Shown: positions 1 through 7,254, counted from the first letter of the stretch. The stretch: DNA of 64,000 bases from an uncultured Pelagibacteraceae bacterium (GCA_902601315.1 CACKMS010000001.1:62001-126000), one strand, 5' to 3'. Numbers and translations are program-made. Notes: generated from the letters alone by a model not told the origin.

Positions 1-173
1 AAAAAGGCTTTGTTCAATTTGAGGTATATGAAGGACAAGAGTCTTATAAAATCGAGCCTTTTGTTAAATCTAACGCTTGGGGTGTATTTAAAGATGGTGT
101 TTCAGTATTCAACAAAGGAAATTTAATAGATGTTTACTCAGCATCAGGTCTTAATGAATTTTTGATCAACTAA
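1..173 (+). CDS. Probable molybdopterin molybdotransferase MoeA, C-terminal end (partial)
   Basis: The frame beginning at base 3 is open to the TAA at 171-173, giving about 56 residues. The gene starts before the window. The pattern (IEPFVKSNAWGVF, then NKGNLIDVYSASG) resembles the C-terminal beta-barrel domain IV of MoeA, which often ends with a G-x-x-V-x-V strand. MoeA inserts molybdenum into molybdopterin. The match is short and made from memory, so the identity is tentative; only the existence of a coding end is firm. Confidence 0.42.
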   Translation, partial: KGFVQFEVYEGQESYKIEPFVKSNAWGVFKDGVSVFNKGNLIDVYSASGLNEFLIN

Positions 174-218
174 TCGTATTTTCTTGTCTCAAATTTAAAA
201 TGAGATTAATAATTCGGA

Positions 219-1124
219 ATGCTCGATCTAAAAAATCCAAAAGTTGCAATTCCAATAGTTCTTTTTGCTGGACTATTATGGTCTTTTGGACCTTATGTTG
301 TAAGGCATATTGATCAACCTCAGTTGGTTCCTTGGCAATATTTATTTACAAGGGGATTGGTAATATTCATTTTATTAAATCTTTATCTATATTTTGAAGA
401 AGGATTAGATTTTTATAAAAACTATTTTAAAGTTGGTATTTCTGGTCTTTTAGGTGGCATTGGATTGGGTACAGCTATGATGACTTTTATATGGTCAATC
501 ACAAATACTAGTGCTGCAGTAACCCTTTTATGTTTAGCTGCAATGCCATTTATAACAGCGTTGTTAGGGTTTTTATTTTTAAGAGAAAAAATTTCACTTA
601 CAGTTTGGGTGGCAATTTTAGTTGCAACATTTGGAATTGTTGTAATGGCGTTTGGAACAGGTGGAAAAAACTCTCTTCCGGGTCTTGTCTTTGGTTTAGC
701 ATCTGCTCTTGGATTTTCTGTTTTTTCTGTAACTTTGCGTTGGAGAAAAGAAACACCTAAATTTACAACAGTAGCAATTGCAGGTTTATTTTGTTTTCTA
801 TTTTCATCGATAATGTTGATTTTAAATGATAGCCAATTTTTATCTTCTAGTAAAAATGAAGCTTTGTTTGCAACTCATGGAACTTTAGTTTGTGCAGGTT
901 TGATACTATACTCAATTGGTTCAAAAAATATTCCTGCCGCGGATTTAACCTTGTTATCTTTGACAGAAGTAATTGGAGGAATATTTTGGGTTTGGTTACC
1001 ATGGCTAGGTATCAATGAGGTTCCAGCAACAAATACAATTATTGGTGGTTTTTTTATATTTATTGCAATTTTTTATTACAGCATGATCGTGCAATCCAAT
1101 AGAAGGTTTATTGGTTTAAATTAA
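219..1124 (+). CDS. EamA/DMT-family transporter
   Basis: This 301-aa inner-membrane protein has about ten hydrophobic segments arranged as two EamA repeats (roughly residues 10-145 and 155-290). It has the usual Pro/Gly-rich helices and a conserved Glu in the last third (LTEVIGGIFWVW). It belongs to the drug/metabolite transporter superfamily; substrates cannot be read from the sequence. It lies 5 bp ahead of the creatinase-like gene and probably shares a transcript with it, so a guanidino compound, amino acid or amine is a reasonable guess for the cargo (inference). The ATG at 219 follows a GGA-like motif. Confidence 0.85.
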   Translation: MLDLKNPKVAIPIVLFAGLLWSFGPYVVRHIDQPQLVPWQYLFTRGLVIFILLNLYLYFEEGLDFYKNYFKVGISGLLGGIGLGTAMMTFIWSITNTSAAVTLLCLAAMPFITALLGFLFLREKISLTVWVAILVATFGIVVMAFGTGGKNSLPGLVFGLASALGFSVFSVTLRWRKETPKFTTVAIAGLFCFLFSSIMLILNDSQFLSSSKNEALFATHGTLVCAGLILYSIGSKNIPAADLTLLSLTEVIGGIFWVWLPWLGINEVPATNTIIGGFFIFIAIFYYSMIVQSNRRFIGLN

Positions 1125-1129
1125 TTTTT

Positions 1130-2347
1130 ATGGAAAGACCAGATTTTTTTGAATTGAATAATGGTGAAAAAGTAAAACTTCCCTTTTCAGATAAAGAGTA
1201 CAAAAATAGAGTATCAAAACTTAGAGATGTCATGTCGGATAATAACATGGATATGGCAATTTTAACCTCGATGCATAACATTGCATATTATACAGGGTTT
1301 ATTTATTGTTCATTTGGAAGACCATATGGATGTGTAGTCACAAAAGATAAAATAGTAACTATTTCTGCAAATATTGATTCAAGTCAACCTTGGAGAAGAT
1401 CACATTGTAATAACGTAATATATACTGATTGGAAAAGAGATAATTTTTTAAGAGCTATCGTATCTGTAATTGGAAGAAATGATCCTCCAAAAACAATTGG
1501 AATTGAAAATGATCATGTAACTTTAGATATAAAAGAAAAATTAAACTCTATATTTAGCATCGCGATTTTTAAAGATATTTCAAAGAATTTAATGAAACAA
1601 AGAATGATCAAATCAGATGAAGAAATTTCAATAATTAAAAACGGTGCTCGCATTGCTGATTTAGGTGCTGAGGAAATTGTAAAGCACATAAAACCTGGTC
1701 AATCGGAATTAGAGATTGCAATAGCAGGAAGAGATAAAATGGAAAGAGAAATAGCAAAGTCTTATCCTGATGCAGAATATATGGATACTTGGGTTTGGTT
1801 TCAGTCAGGCATAAATACAGATGGAGCACACAATCCAAAAACAAATAGAGCATTACAAAATGGAGATATATTATCTTTAAATACTTTTCCAATGATCTCA
1901 GGTTACTACACTGCTTTAGAGCGAACATTGTTTGTTAATGAAATTGATGATGCATCTTTAAAAGCTTGGGAAGCAAATGTAAAAGTTCACAAACGTGGAT
2001 TAGAATTAATCAAACCAGGTGCAAAATGTTCTGAAATTTGTGAGGAGTTAAATAATTTATTTGCTGAATTAGGTTATCTTCAATATCGAACGTTTGGTTA
2101 TGGTCATTCATTTGGAATGCTTTCACATCTTTATGGAAGAGAGGCAGGATTGGAATTAAGAGAAGATATTGATACTGTTCTTGAAAAAAACATGGTGATA
2201 TCAATGGAACCTATGATTATGATCCCCGAAGAAAAGCCTGGTGCAGGTGGATATAGAGAGCACGATATTTTAGTGATCAAAGAAGATGGCGCAGAAATTA
2301 TTACTAAATTTCCGTTTGGACCTGATCATAATATTATAAAAAATTAA
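1130..2347 (+). CDS. Creatinase-type amidinohydrolase (M24 pita-bread fold)
   Basis: This 405-aa protein closely resembles Pseudomonas creatinase (creatine + water to sarcosine + urea). The N-terminal domain carries SFGRPYG with F62 and R64. The C-terminal M24-fold domain keeps H234, Y260, E264, R337, E360 and H378. These match the creatinase catalytic and substrate residues (H232, Y258, E262, R335, E358, H376) with a constant offset of two. The metal ligands of true aminopeptidases are not expected in this branch. Its stop is followed directly by the amidinotransferase ATG. The substrate could be creatine or, given that neighbour, guanidinoacetate (giving glycine + urea); the sequence alone cannot decide. 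The family call is firm and the substrate is open. Confidence 0.88.
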   Translation: MERPDFFELNNGEKVKLPFSDKEYKNRVSKLRDVMSDNNMDMAILTSMHNIAYYTGFIYCSFGRPYGCVVTKDKIVTISANIDSSQPWRRSHCNNVIYTDWKRDNFLRAIVSVIGRNDPPKTIGIENDHVTLDIKEKLNSIFSIAIFKDISKNLMKQRMIKSDEEISIIKNGARIADLGAEEIVKHIKPGQSELEIAIAGRDKMEREIAKSYPDAEYMDTWVWFQSGINTDGAHNPKTNRALQNGDILSLNTFPMISGYYTALERTLFVNEIDDASLKAWEANVKVHKRGLELIKPGAKCSEICEELNNLFAELGYLQYRTFGYGHSFGMLSHLYGREAGLELREDIDTVLEKNMVISMEPMIMIPEEKPGAGGYREHDILVIKEDGAEIITKFPFGPDHNIIKN

Positions 2348-3460
2348 ATGTCAGATAAAGTAATTGTAAATAGTTGGAATGAATGGGATCCATTAAAACA
2401 TGTAATAGTTGGACGTGCTGACGGGACTTGTATTCCTGCTCCCGAACCAGCTTTAGATGCAAAAGTTCCTGAAGATAGTGATATGAGAGGTCAGTTTGGC
2501 CCAAGAACAAAAGACACTGTTGATAAAGCAAATGAACTTTTAGATAATTTTTCATCTATACTAGAAAAACGTGGAATTAAAGTTGATAGACCAACGCCTT
2601 TGGACTTTAATCAACCCACTTCAACACCAGATTGGAAGGCTGAAACAATGTTTGGATGTATGCCGCCAAGAGATGTTTTGCTTACAGTTGGGAATGAAAT
2701 TTTAGAAGCAACTATGAGTTATAGATGCAGATGGTTTGAGTATCTTTGTTACAGACCTCTATTAAAACAGTACTATAATGAAGATCCTAATATGAGACAT
2801 GAATCAGCTCCAAAACCAAGATTAACAGACGCAGATTATAGAAAAGATTATTTATCAGATAAAATTGGAGTACAAAAAAGACTTGAGTGGACTGAGCAAA
2901 AGTATTTTGTAACAACTGAGGAGGAACCATTGTTTGATGCTGCTGATATTTTGAGATTTGGAAAAGATTTAGTAGTTCAACATGGTTTTACAACAAATTT
3001 AAAAGGAATTGATTGGATTAAAAGACATTATAAAGATCATAGAGTTCATGCAGTAAATTTTCCAGGCGATCCTTATCCAATCCATATTGATGCAACTTTT
3101 ACTCCAATTAAAGAAGGATTAATTATTAATAACCCACAAAGAAGATTGCCTAAAGATCAAAGAAAATTATTTGAGGATAATGGATGGGAAATTTTGGATA
3201 GTGCACAACCAGCTCATAACGAACCACCTCCACTTTGTTATTCTTCAACCTGGCTATCCATGAATGTACTTGTTCTTGATTCAAAAACTGTTTGTGTTGA
3301 AAAAAGTGAAGTTTATCAGGCAGAGCAATTAGATAAATTAGGTATGGAAGTGGTACCTGTAGAGCTTAGAGATGCTTATGCGTTTGGAGGAGGTCTTCAC
3401 TGTTGTACTGCAGATGTATACAGAGAAGGAACATTAAAAGATTATTTTCCTAAACAATAA
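2348..3460 (+). CDS. Glycine-type amidinotransferase (AGAT-like)
   Basis: This 370-aa protein matches the arginine:glycine amidinotransferase family, which moves the amidino group from arginine to an amine and yields ornithine and, with glycine, guanidinoacetate. The catalytic triad is visible: D197 (FDAADI), H246 (PIHIDATF) and nucleophile C352 (GGGLHCCTAD). The D-to-H spacing of 49 residues equals that of human GATM (D254 to H303). It is shorter than the mitochondrial enzyme because it lacks a targeting sequence. Relatives use lysine, inosamine or other acceptors, so glycine is likely but not proven. It overlaps the next gene by one base (TAATG), implying translational coupling with the threonine aldolase, which makes glycine. 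Confidence 0.88.
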   Translation: MSDKVIVNSWNEWDPLKHVIVGRADGTCIPAPEPALDAKVPEDSDMRGQFGPRTKDTVDKANELLDNFSSILEKRGIKVDRPTPLDFNQPTSTPDWKAETMFGCMPPRDVLLTVGNEILEATMSYRCRWFEYLCYRPLLKQYYNEDPNMRHESAPKPRLTDADYRKDYLSDKIGVQKRLEWTEQKYFVTTEEEPLFDAADILRFGKDLVVQHGFTTNLKGIDWIKRHYKDHRVHAVNFPGDPYPIHIDATFTPIKEGLIINNPQRRLPKDQRKLFEDNGWEILDSAQPAHNEPPPLCYSSTWLSMNVLVLDSKTVCVEKSEVYQAEQLDKLGMEVVPVELRDAYAFGGGLHCCTADVYREGTLKDYFPKQ

Positions 3461-4506
3461 TGGCAAAAATTAAAACAAAAAGAGATAGAGTAAAATTTGC
3501 ATCTGATAATGTTACAGGAGCATGTCCAGAAGTGTTAGATGCTATTTTAAAAGCTAATGATGGAGATAGAACTCCATATGGTAATGATGATCTCTCAAAA
3601 AGTTTACAAGATAAATTTTCAGAAATATTTGAAAAAGAAGTAATTATTTTTCCAACATCCTCAGGAACTGCAGCTAATGCACTTGCGTTATCTACAATGA
3701 CACCTTCATTTGGAAATATTTATTGTCATAGACTTTCACATATCAATGTCGATGAGTGTGGAGCTCCAGAATTTTATACAGGTGGAGCAAAATTAGTTAA
3801 TCTTAATGGAATAAATGGAAAAATTACAGCTGAGGAACTTAACAACTCAATAAGTGGAAAAGGAATTGTCCATCATACACAACCTTCATCTGTAAGTATC
3901 ACACAACTATGCGAAACTGGAGAAGCTTATAATTTAGATGAAATAAAAAACATCTCTGAAGTAGCTCATAAACATAAGCTCAATATTCACATGGATGGAG
4001 CTAGATTTGCTAATGCTTTAGTCTCATTAAATTGCAGTCCAGCAGAAATGACATGGAAATCGGGTATTGATGTACTTTCGTTTGGAGCAACAAAAAATGG
4101 ATGTTTAGCAGCAGAGGCAATAATTTTTTTTAAACCAGAATTGGTTGGTAACTTGCCATTTTTAATGAAAAGAGCGGGGCATTTACTATCAAAAATGAGT
4201 TTTGTCTCAGCACAATTAGATGCATACATTTCAAATAATGTTTGGATAAAAAACGCTAAACACGCAAATGCAATGGGAAAAAAACTAAGCCAAGGTTTAG
4301 ATCAGCACAAAAATATAAAAATTGCATATCCAACAGATGCTAACGAGGTGTTTGTAAAAATGCCTAAAGATATAATCGATCAACTTAATTCAGAAGGCTA
4401 CACCATAAACGACGATGAATGGGATGGTAATGCAGTTAGATTAGTAACAGCATGGAACACAGATCCAACTGATATTGACACTTTTTTAAACTATATCAAA
4501 TCTTAG
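3460..4506 (+). CDS. ltaE: Low-specificity L-threonine aldolase
   Basis: This is a 348-aa fold-type I PLP enzyme that splits L-threonine or allo-threonine into glycine and acetaldehyde. The PLP lysine is K212 in SFGATKNG. The cofactor-binding aspartate is D179 in HMDGARFANA, and the N-terminal FASDNVTGA motif is typical. It is the last gene of the eamA-creatinase-amidinotransferase cluster. It would supply the glycine acceptor for the amidinotransferase, or, if that enzyme runs with creatinase, the catalytic glycine of the cycle (inference). Its stop directly abuts that of the minus-strand 75-aa gene, with no room for a conventional terminator. Confidence 0.88.
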   Translation: MAKIKTKRDRVKFASDNVTGACPEVLDAILKANDGDRTPYGNDDLSKSLQDKFSEIFEKEVIIFPTSSGTAANALALSTMTPSFGNIYCHRLSHINVDECGAPEFYTGGAKLVNLNGINGKITAEELNNSISGKGIVHHTQPSSVSITQLCETGEAYNLDEIKNISEVAHKHKLNIHMDGARFANALVSLNCSPAEMTWKSGIDVLSFGATKNGCLAAEAIIFFKPELVGNLPFLMKRAGHLLSKMSFVSAQLDAYISNNVWIKNAKHANAMGKKLSQGLDQHKNIKIAYPTDANEVFVKMPKDIIDQLNSEGYTINDDEWDGNAVRLVTAWNTDPTDIDTFLNYIKS

Positions 4507-4734
4507 TTAACTTGGATTTTCCATTAAAAATTCAATATACTTAATTACATCATCTAACCGATCATCAGGTATATCTTTGTAACTAGCATTAAATTTACTT
4601 TTTACACAAATTGCAACATGAGCATAGGGGTTTCTTCCCTTCGGGTGATTTGGATGATCAGGTAATTGTCCCACCAAATAATCGCCAGCTTCCTGGATAA
4701 TTTTCCACAGTTTACTTGTGTTTTCTTTGTTCAT
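4507..4734 (-). CDS. Small protein resembling the C-terminal part of phage antirepressor/ORF6C-like proteins
   Basis: This 75-aa product has the pattern HVAICVKSKFNASYKDIP followed by DDRLDDVIKYIEF. That recalls the C-terminal segment of phage antirepressor or ORF6C-like proteins (a K-F-x-x-x-SYKDIP turn followed by an amphipathic helix). The resemblance is from memory and modest. No DNA-binding N-terminal domain is present. A partial frameshifted copy lies about 0.8 kb away (5453-5529), and its upstream sequence recurs at 5320-5352, so this is a duplicated, possibly phage-derived unit. It ends exactly where ltaE ends on the other strand. Confidence 0.6.
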   Translation of the reverse strand: MNKENTSKLWKIIQEAGDYLVGQLPDHPNHPKGRNPYAHVAICVKSKFNASYKDIPDDRLDDVIKYIEFLMENPS

Positions 4735-4751
4735 TAAACCTAAAATCTTGA

Positions 4752-4784
4752 TTTATCTAAATCTGGCATAGTTTAAGGCATAGT
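4752..4784. repeat. Direct repeat, copy 1 (upstream of 75-aa gene)
   Basis: A 33-bp segment beginning TTTATCTAAAT and ending GGCATAGT recurs at 5320-5352 with 28 of 33 bases identical, counted by hand. It lies just upstream of the 75-aa gene start on the minus strand. GGCATAG occurs twice within this copy. It may be a promoter or operator element, or part of a duplicated module. Confidence 0.75.
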
Positions 4785-4814
4785 ATACTATAATATAGTT
4801 TGATCACATAAATT

Positions 4815-5108
4815 ATGAGATGGGTTATTAATATTTTTATATTAATTGTAGTTATATTTTTTTACTTAGGTCTTTCAAATTTTTTAATTGAACCTTTTAA
4901 TAATTATGCTGGAATAATTTCAGTACCTGTCTGGATGTTATTAGGGTTTTCTGCATCAATTTTTTATTTTAAAGATAAATCTTCTGGTGACAAAAAAATG
5001 ACTTATGAGGAATATTTAAACTCAATACAAAGAGAACAATGGCCTGTAGCAGCGGGACTATTAGGAATAATTTTAGTAGCGATGTTATTCCATTATATTG
5101 TTTTTTAA
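4815..5108 (+). CDS. Small integral membrane protein of unknown function
   Basis: This 97-aa protein has three hydrophobic stretches (about residues 4-24, 33-52 and 76-96). A charged loop between the second and third contains KMTYEEYLNSIQREQW. I do not recognise a family. Its end overlaps the convergent 69-aa ORF by 24 bases, and it sits inside the repeat-bearing patch between ltaE and the 85-aa gene. Length, a clean membrane topology and the absence of a better reading frame support it as real. Confidence 0.6.
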   Translation: MRWVINIFILIVVIFFYLGLSNFLIEPFNNYAGIISVPVWMLLGFSASIFYFKDKSSGDKKMTYEEYLNSIQREQWPVAAGLLGIILVAMLFHYIVF

Positions 5109-5276
5109 TTTATTTATTTTAATTCTTTGTCTAAAAATTATTATCATTAAAAATAGTACAAATAGAGGGTAACCAATTATAAATATAATTATATTAATAA
5201 GTTCGTAGGATATCCCAATTATTTTTGCCCAATCTGAAAGAAGTTCAACACACCAGTAAAAAATCTGATTAACCAT
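5085..5276 (-). CDS. Small single-pass membrane protein, unknown
   Basis: The ORF track begins at a TTG (5294), but the ATG at 5276 gives a cleaner 63-aa protein starting MVNQIFYWCVELL. There is one amphipathic N-terminal helix, one strong transmembrane segment (IINIIIFIIGYPLFVLFLMI region) and a basic C-terminal tail. The YWCVELL..WA pattern is one I associate loosely with small SAR11 membrane proteins; I assign no function. It overlaps the convergent 97-aa gene by 24 bases. Confidence 0.5.
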   Translation of the reverse strand: MVNQIFYWCVELLSDWAKIIGISYELINIIIFIIGYPLFVLFLMIIIFRQRIKINKLKNNIME

Positions 5277-5319
5277 AATTAAAAATAATCTCAAAAATTG
5301 ACGAAAAATTGTTTTATGT

Positions 5320-5352
5320 TTTATCTAAATATGGCCTAGTCTGTGGCATAGT
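5320..5352. repeat. Direct repeat, copy 2
   Basis: This is the second copy of the 33-bp element at 4752-4784 (28 of 33 identical), in the same orientation. No 75-aa gene follows it here; the expected gene body is replaced by the 69-aa ORF region. It looks like the upstream remnant of a third, lost unit of the same module. Confidence 0.72.
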
Positions 5353-5378
5353 TTTTGGATCAAATTGGTGAGTCTTTG

Positions 5379-5414
5379 TGCGGATTATTTTTTATTATAA
5401 TTTAATTATCCGCA
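5379..5414. repeat. Inverted repeat / hairpin in gene-free patch
   Basis: TGCGGAT at 5379-5385 pairs with ATCCGCA at 5408-5414, with further A-T pairs inside after one mismatch. The enclosed sequence is AT-only. No T-run of terminator type follows. It stands out because GC-rich arms are rare in this sequence. It may be a protein-binding palindrome or a recombination site relic; its function is unknown. Confidence 0.55.
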
Positions 5415-5420
5415 TAACTA

Positions 5421-5450
5421 GTGTGAAGTAGTGTGAGGTAGTGTGAAGTA
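5421..5450. repeat. Tandem 10-bp repeat, three copies
   Basis: GTGTGAAGTA occurs three times head to tail, with one substitution in the middle copy (GTGTGAGGTA). It lies between the hairpin at 5379-5414 and the degraded gene copy at 5453-5529. Such iterated motifs in otherwise spacer-free DNA suggest a protein-binding array or slippage. It contains no open reading frame of note. Confidence 0.8.
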
Positions 5451-5452
5451 GG

Positions 5453-5529
5453 TTGTCCCACTAGCACCCCAAATAATCGCCAGCTTCCTGAATAATTTTC
5501 CAGAGTTTCTGAGAGTTTTCTGGTGTCAT
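5453..5529 (-). pseudogene. Frameshifted N-terminal copy of the 75-aa gene
   Basis: Read on the minus strand from the ATG at 5529, this encodes MTPENSQKLWKIIQEAGDYL and then stops at 5461-5463. It matches the start of the 75-aa gene (SKLWKIIQEAGDYL). At the DNA level 5470-5508 and 4675-4713 differ at only 2 of 39 positions. Compared with the intact gene there is an 8-bp insertion (TAGCACCC, 5462-5469), after which homology resumes briefly (TTGTCCCAC). The insertion shifts the frame and creates the stop. The rest of the gene is missing and is replaced by the 10-bp tandem repeat. Confidence 0.8.
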
Positions 5530-5578
5530 AACTACTAAAACCTTGATCTATCTCGAAATGATCTAATCTATGATTTAA

Positions 5579-5836
5579 TTACATTATTTTCTCAAGTTTC
5601 CAAGCTTCATCTTTAGCATTAAATTTTGCGTTCCAGTCTTTAGATCTTTGATCTTCAAATAAGGAATAAAATTTTTCTTCATCAGTGACATTTGCAATAA
5701 AAATCATTTTACCTTCACGAATATGTGCCCATTCAAATGATGACGTGCATTTTGCAAGATCATCTTTAAACATACTGTATAATTCATCTGCATCTTTTTT
5801 AGTTCCTTCATAAGTTGTTGTTCCGACAAAGTTCAT
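5579..5836 (-). CDS. Conserved-looking small protein, unknown function
   Basis: This is an 85-aa soluble protein starting MNFVGTTTYEG, with alternating helices and strands. The size and pattern would suit a ferredoxin-like dimeric alpha/beta barrel, but I do not recognise a named family. A purine-rich ribosome-binding site (AAAGGAAA) precedes the ATG. It is divergent from the 2-hydroxyacid dehydrogenase across 73 bp of almost pure A/T that must hold both promoters. Confidence 0.6.
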   Translation of the reverse strand: MNFVGTTTYEGTKKDADELYSMFKDDLAKCTSSFEWAHIREGKMIFIANVTDEEKFYSLFEDQRSKDWNAKFNAKDEAWKLEKIM

Positions 5837-5909
5837 AGTTTTTCCTTTCTTTAATTAATTGAATTAATTTAATAAATTTTCCTTATTATTTTAGTATAAT
5901 AATTAATAA

Positions 5910-6935
5910 ATGACTAAAGATAAAATTAGAATTCATATAAGAAATAATCATTGGAAAAAAGGATCTTTGCCTTGTGACTTAGAAGGCGAAAAAAATAGCA
6001 GTGTCACAAAAGATTTGTTTGAAAGTAAATTAAGCAAGTATCCTGGAATAAAAGATAAAATTTCATATTTAATCGACTGGGATGATGATAATTGGAAATC
6101 TTCAATGAAAGATGCCGATATCCTACTTGCATGGAATTTTCCAACAAAAGCTTTAAGTAAAATTGCACCTAACTTAAAATGGATTCACATTGTATCAGCT
6201 GGAGTTAATCATCTCTCTCCATTTAATTGGGTTAAAAAAGATTTAGTTTTAACTAATAGTAGAGGAATACAAGCAAAAAAAGCTGGTGAATTTGGATTAA
6301 TGAGTATTTTGATGCTTCAAAACCAAATGACAAGAATAATTACTAACCAAAAACAAAAAGACTATGTCACTTTATTAAGTAACCCGATTGAAAATAAACA
6401 TGTTGTAGTAGTTGGAACTGGTTCATTAGGAGGTTCAATGATTAAACATATCAGTTCATTAGGTGCAAATGTAACTGGTGTTAATAGACGAGGAAGAAAT
6501 GTTGATGGATGTTCGAAAGTTATTAAATTTGATAAAATTGATAAAGTTTTGCCTGATGCTGATTTTCTATATTTAGCAGTTCCAGAAACTAATGAGACAA
6601 AAGGAATGATTAACAAAAAAAGATTAGATACCTTAAAAACTACATGTGGAGTTGTAAATATAGGACGTGCATCTGTAATGGATTACGAGCATTTAAGAAA
6701 AAAATTAAAAAAAAATGAAATTTCTGGTGCTATTTTAGATGTTTTTTCAGAGGAACCTATAAAAAGAAATTCCAAATTTTGGGACACCCCGAATTTGGTA
6801 ATTACTCCCCATATATCCTCAGATAGCAAAGGAAAGTACATTGAAATGGTTTTAGAAAAGTTTTTAACAAACTTAAAATTATTTATTGATAAAAAAGATT
6901 TAATTAACCAAGTAGATCCTGATCTGGGATACTAA
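5910..6935 (+). CDS. D-2-hydroxyacid dehydrogenase (NAD-dependent)
   Basis: This 341-aa member of the D-isomer-specific 2-hydroxyacid dehydrogenase family interconverts 2-keto and D-2-hydroxy acids. The Rossmann glycine motif is GTGSLGG at 169-175. Catalytic residues appear as R253 (NIGRAS), E282 (DVFSEEP) and H301 (ITPHIS). The N-terminal catalytic domain carries SAGVNH, as in glyoxylate/hydroxypyruvate reductase-type members. The substrate cannot be assigned. It stands alone, convergent with the YdhR-like gene. Confidence 0.85.
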   Translation: MTKDKIRIHIRNNHWKKGSLPCDLEGEKNSSVTKDLFESKLSKYPGIKDKISYLIDWDDDNWKSSMKDADILLAWNFPTKALSKIAPNLKWIHIVSAGVNHLSPFNWVKKDLVLTNSRGIQAKKAGEFGLMSILMLQNQMTRIITNQKQKDYVTLLSNPIENKHVVVVGTGSLGGSMIKHISSLGANVTGVNRRGRNVDGCSKVIKFDKIDKVLPDADFLYLAVPETNETKGMINKKRLDTLKTTCGVVNIGRASVMDYEHLRKKLKKNEISGAILDVFSEEPIKRNSKFWDTPNLVITPHISSDSKGKYIEMVLEKFLTNLKLFIDKKDLINQVDPDLGY

Positions 6936-6948
6936 TACTTCGATTACT

Positions 6949-7254
6949 TTAAGATATTATTTTATTTTTTTCATTATCCACAATAACTGGACTTTCAAAA
7001 TATGTAATTTCTGGCTTAGAGTATCTTTCAGTAATCCACTTAATTCTTTCTTCATCGAACCATTTTTTGGCGAACTCTATTTTTGTAAAAGTATAAACAC
7101 CACCAGCATAGCCTTTTTCAATATCTGCTATGTAATTTTTTCTCAATAATCCTTCTACGTCTATATATAACGTAGAAGTTTCGATAAACTTTTCTTTTAG
7201 AGTTTTTAAATTAAGTTCATTAGATATTTTAAATTTAACTAATACTGTAATCAT
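6949..7254 (-). CDS. YdhR-like putative monooxygenase (dimeric alpha/beta barrel)
   Basis: This 101-aa protein has the layout of the YdhR family: an N-terminal strand (VLVKFKIS), a middle GLLRKNYIAD...AGGVYTF block and a late FESPVIVD segment. In YdhR the equivalent motif is K-x-x-E...AGGIYLF. The family is annotated as putative monooxygenases on structural grounds, with no firmly known substrate. The gene is separated from the convergent dehydrogenase by 13 bp. Confidence 0.6.
   Translation of the reverse strand: MITVLVKFKISNELNLKTLKEKFIETSTLYIDVEGLLRKNYIADIEKGYAGGVYTFTKIEFAKKWFDEERIKWITERYSKPEITYFESPVIVDNEKNKIIS

Noticed and set aside
187-205. TCTCA...TGAGA inverted repeat after the partial moeA-like gene
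   Set aside because: Stem of only five pairs and no T-run, so it is too weak to call a terminator.
1635-1928. Minus-strand 97-aa ORF inside the creatinase-like gene
   Set aside because: Shadow ORF: low-complexity Leu/Phe/Tyr composition opposite a strongly conserved enzyme. The same reasoning removes the other antisense track entries, such as 20514-20831, 43541-43858 and 47131-47448.
5895-5900. TATAAT ten bases before the 2-hydroxyacid dehydrogenase ATG, suggesting a leaderless transcript
   Set aside because: A/T content makes such hexamers common and no -35 was convincing. Start mapping would be needed.
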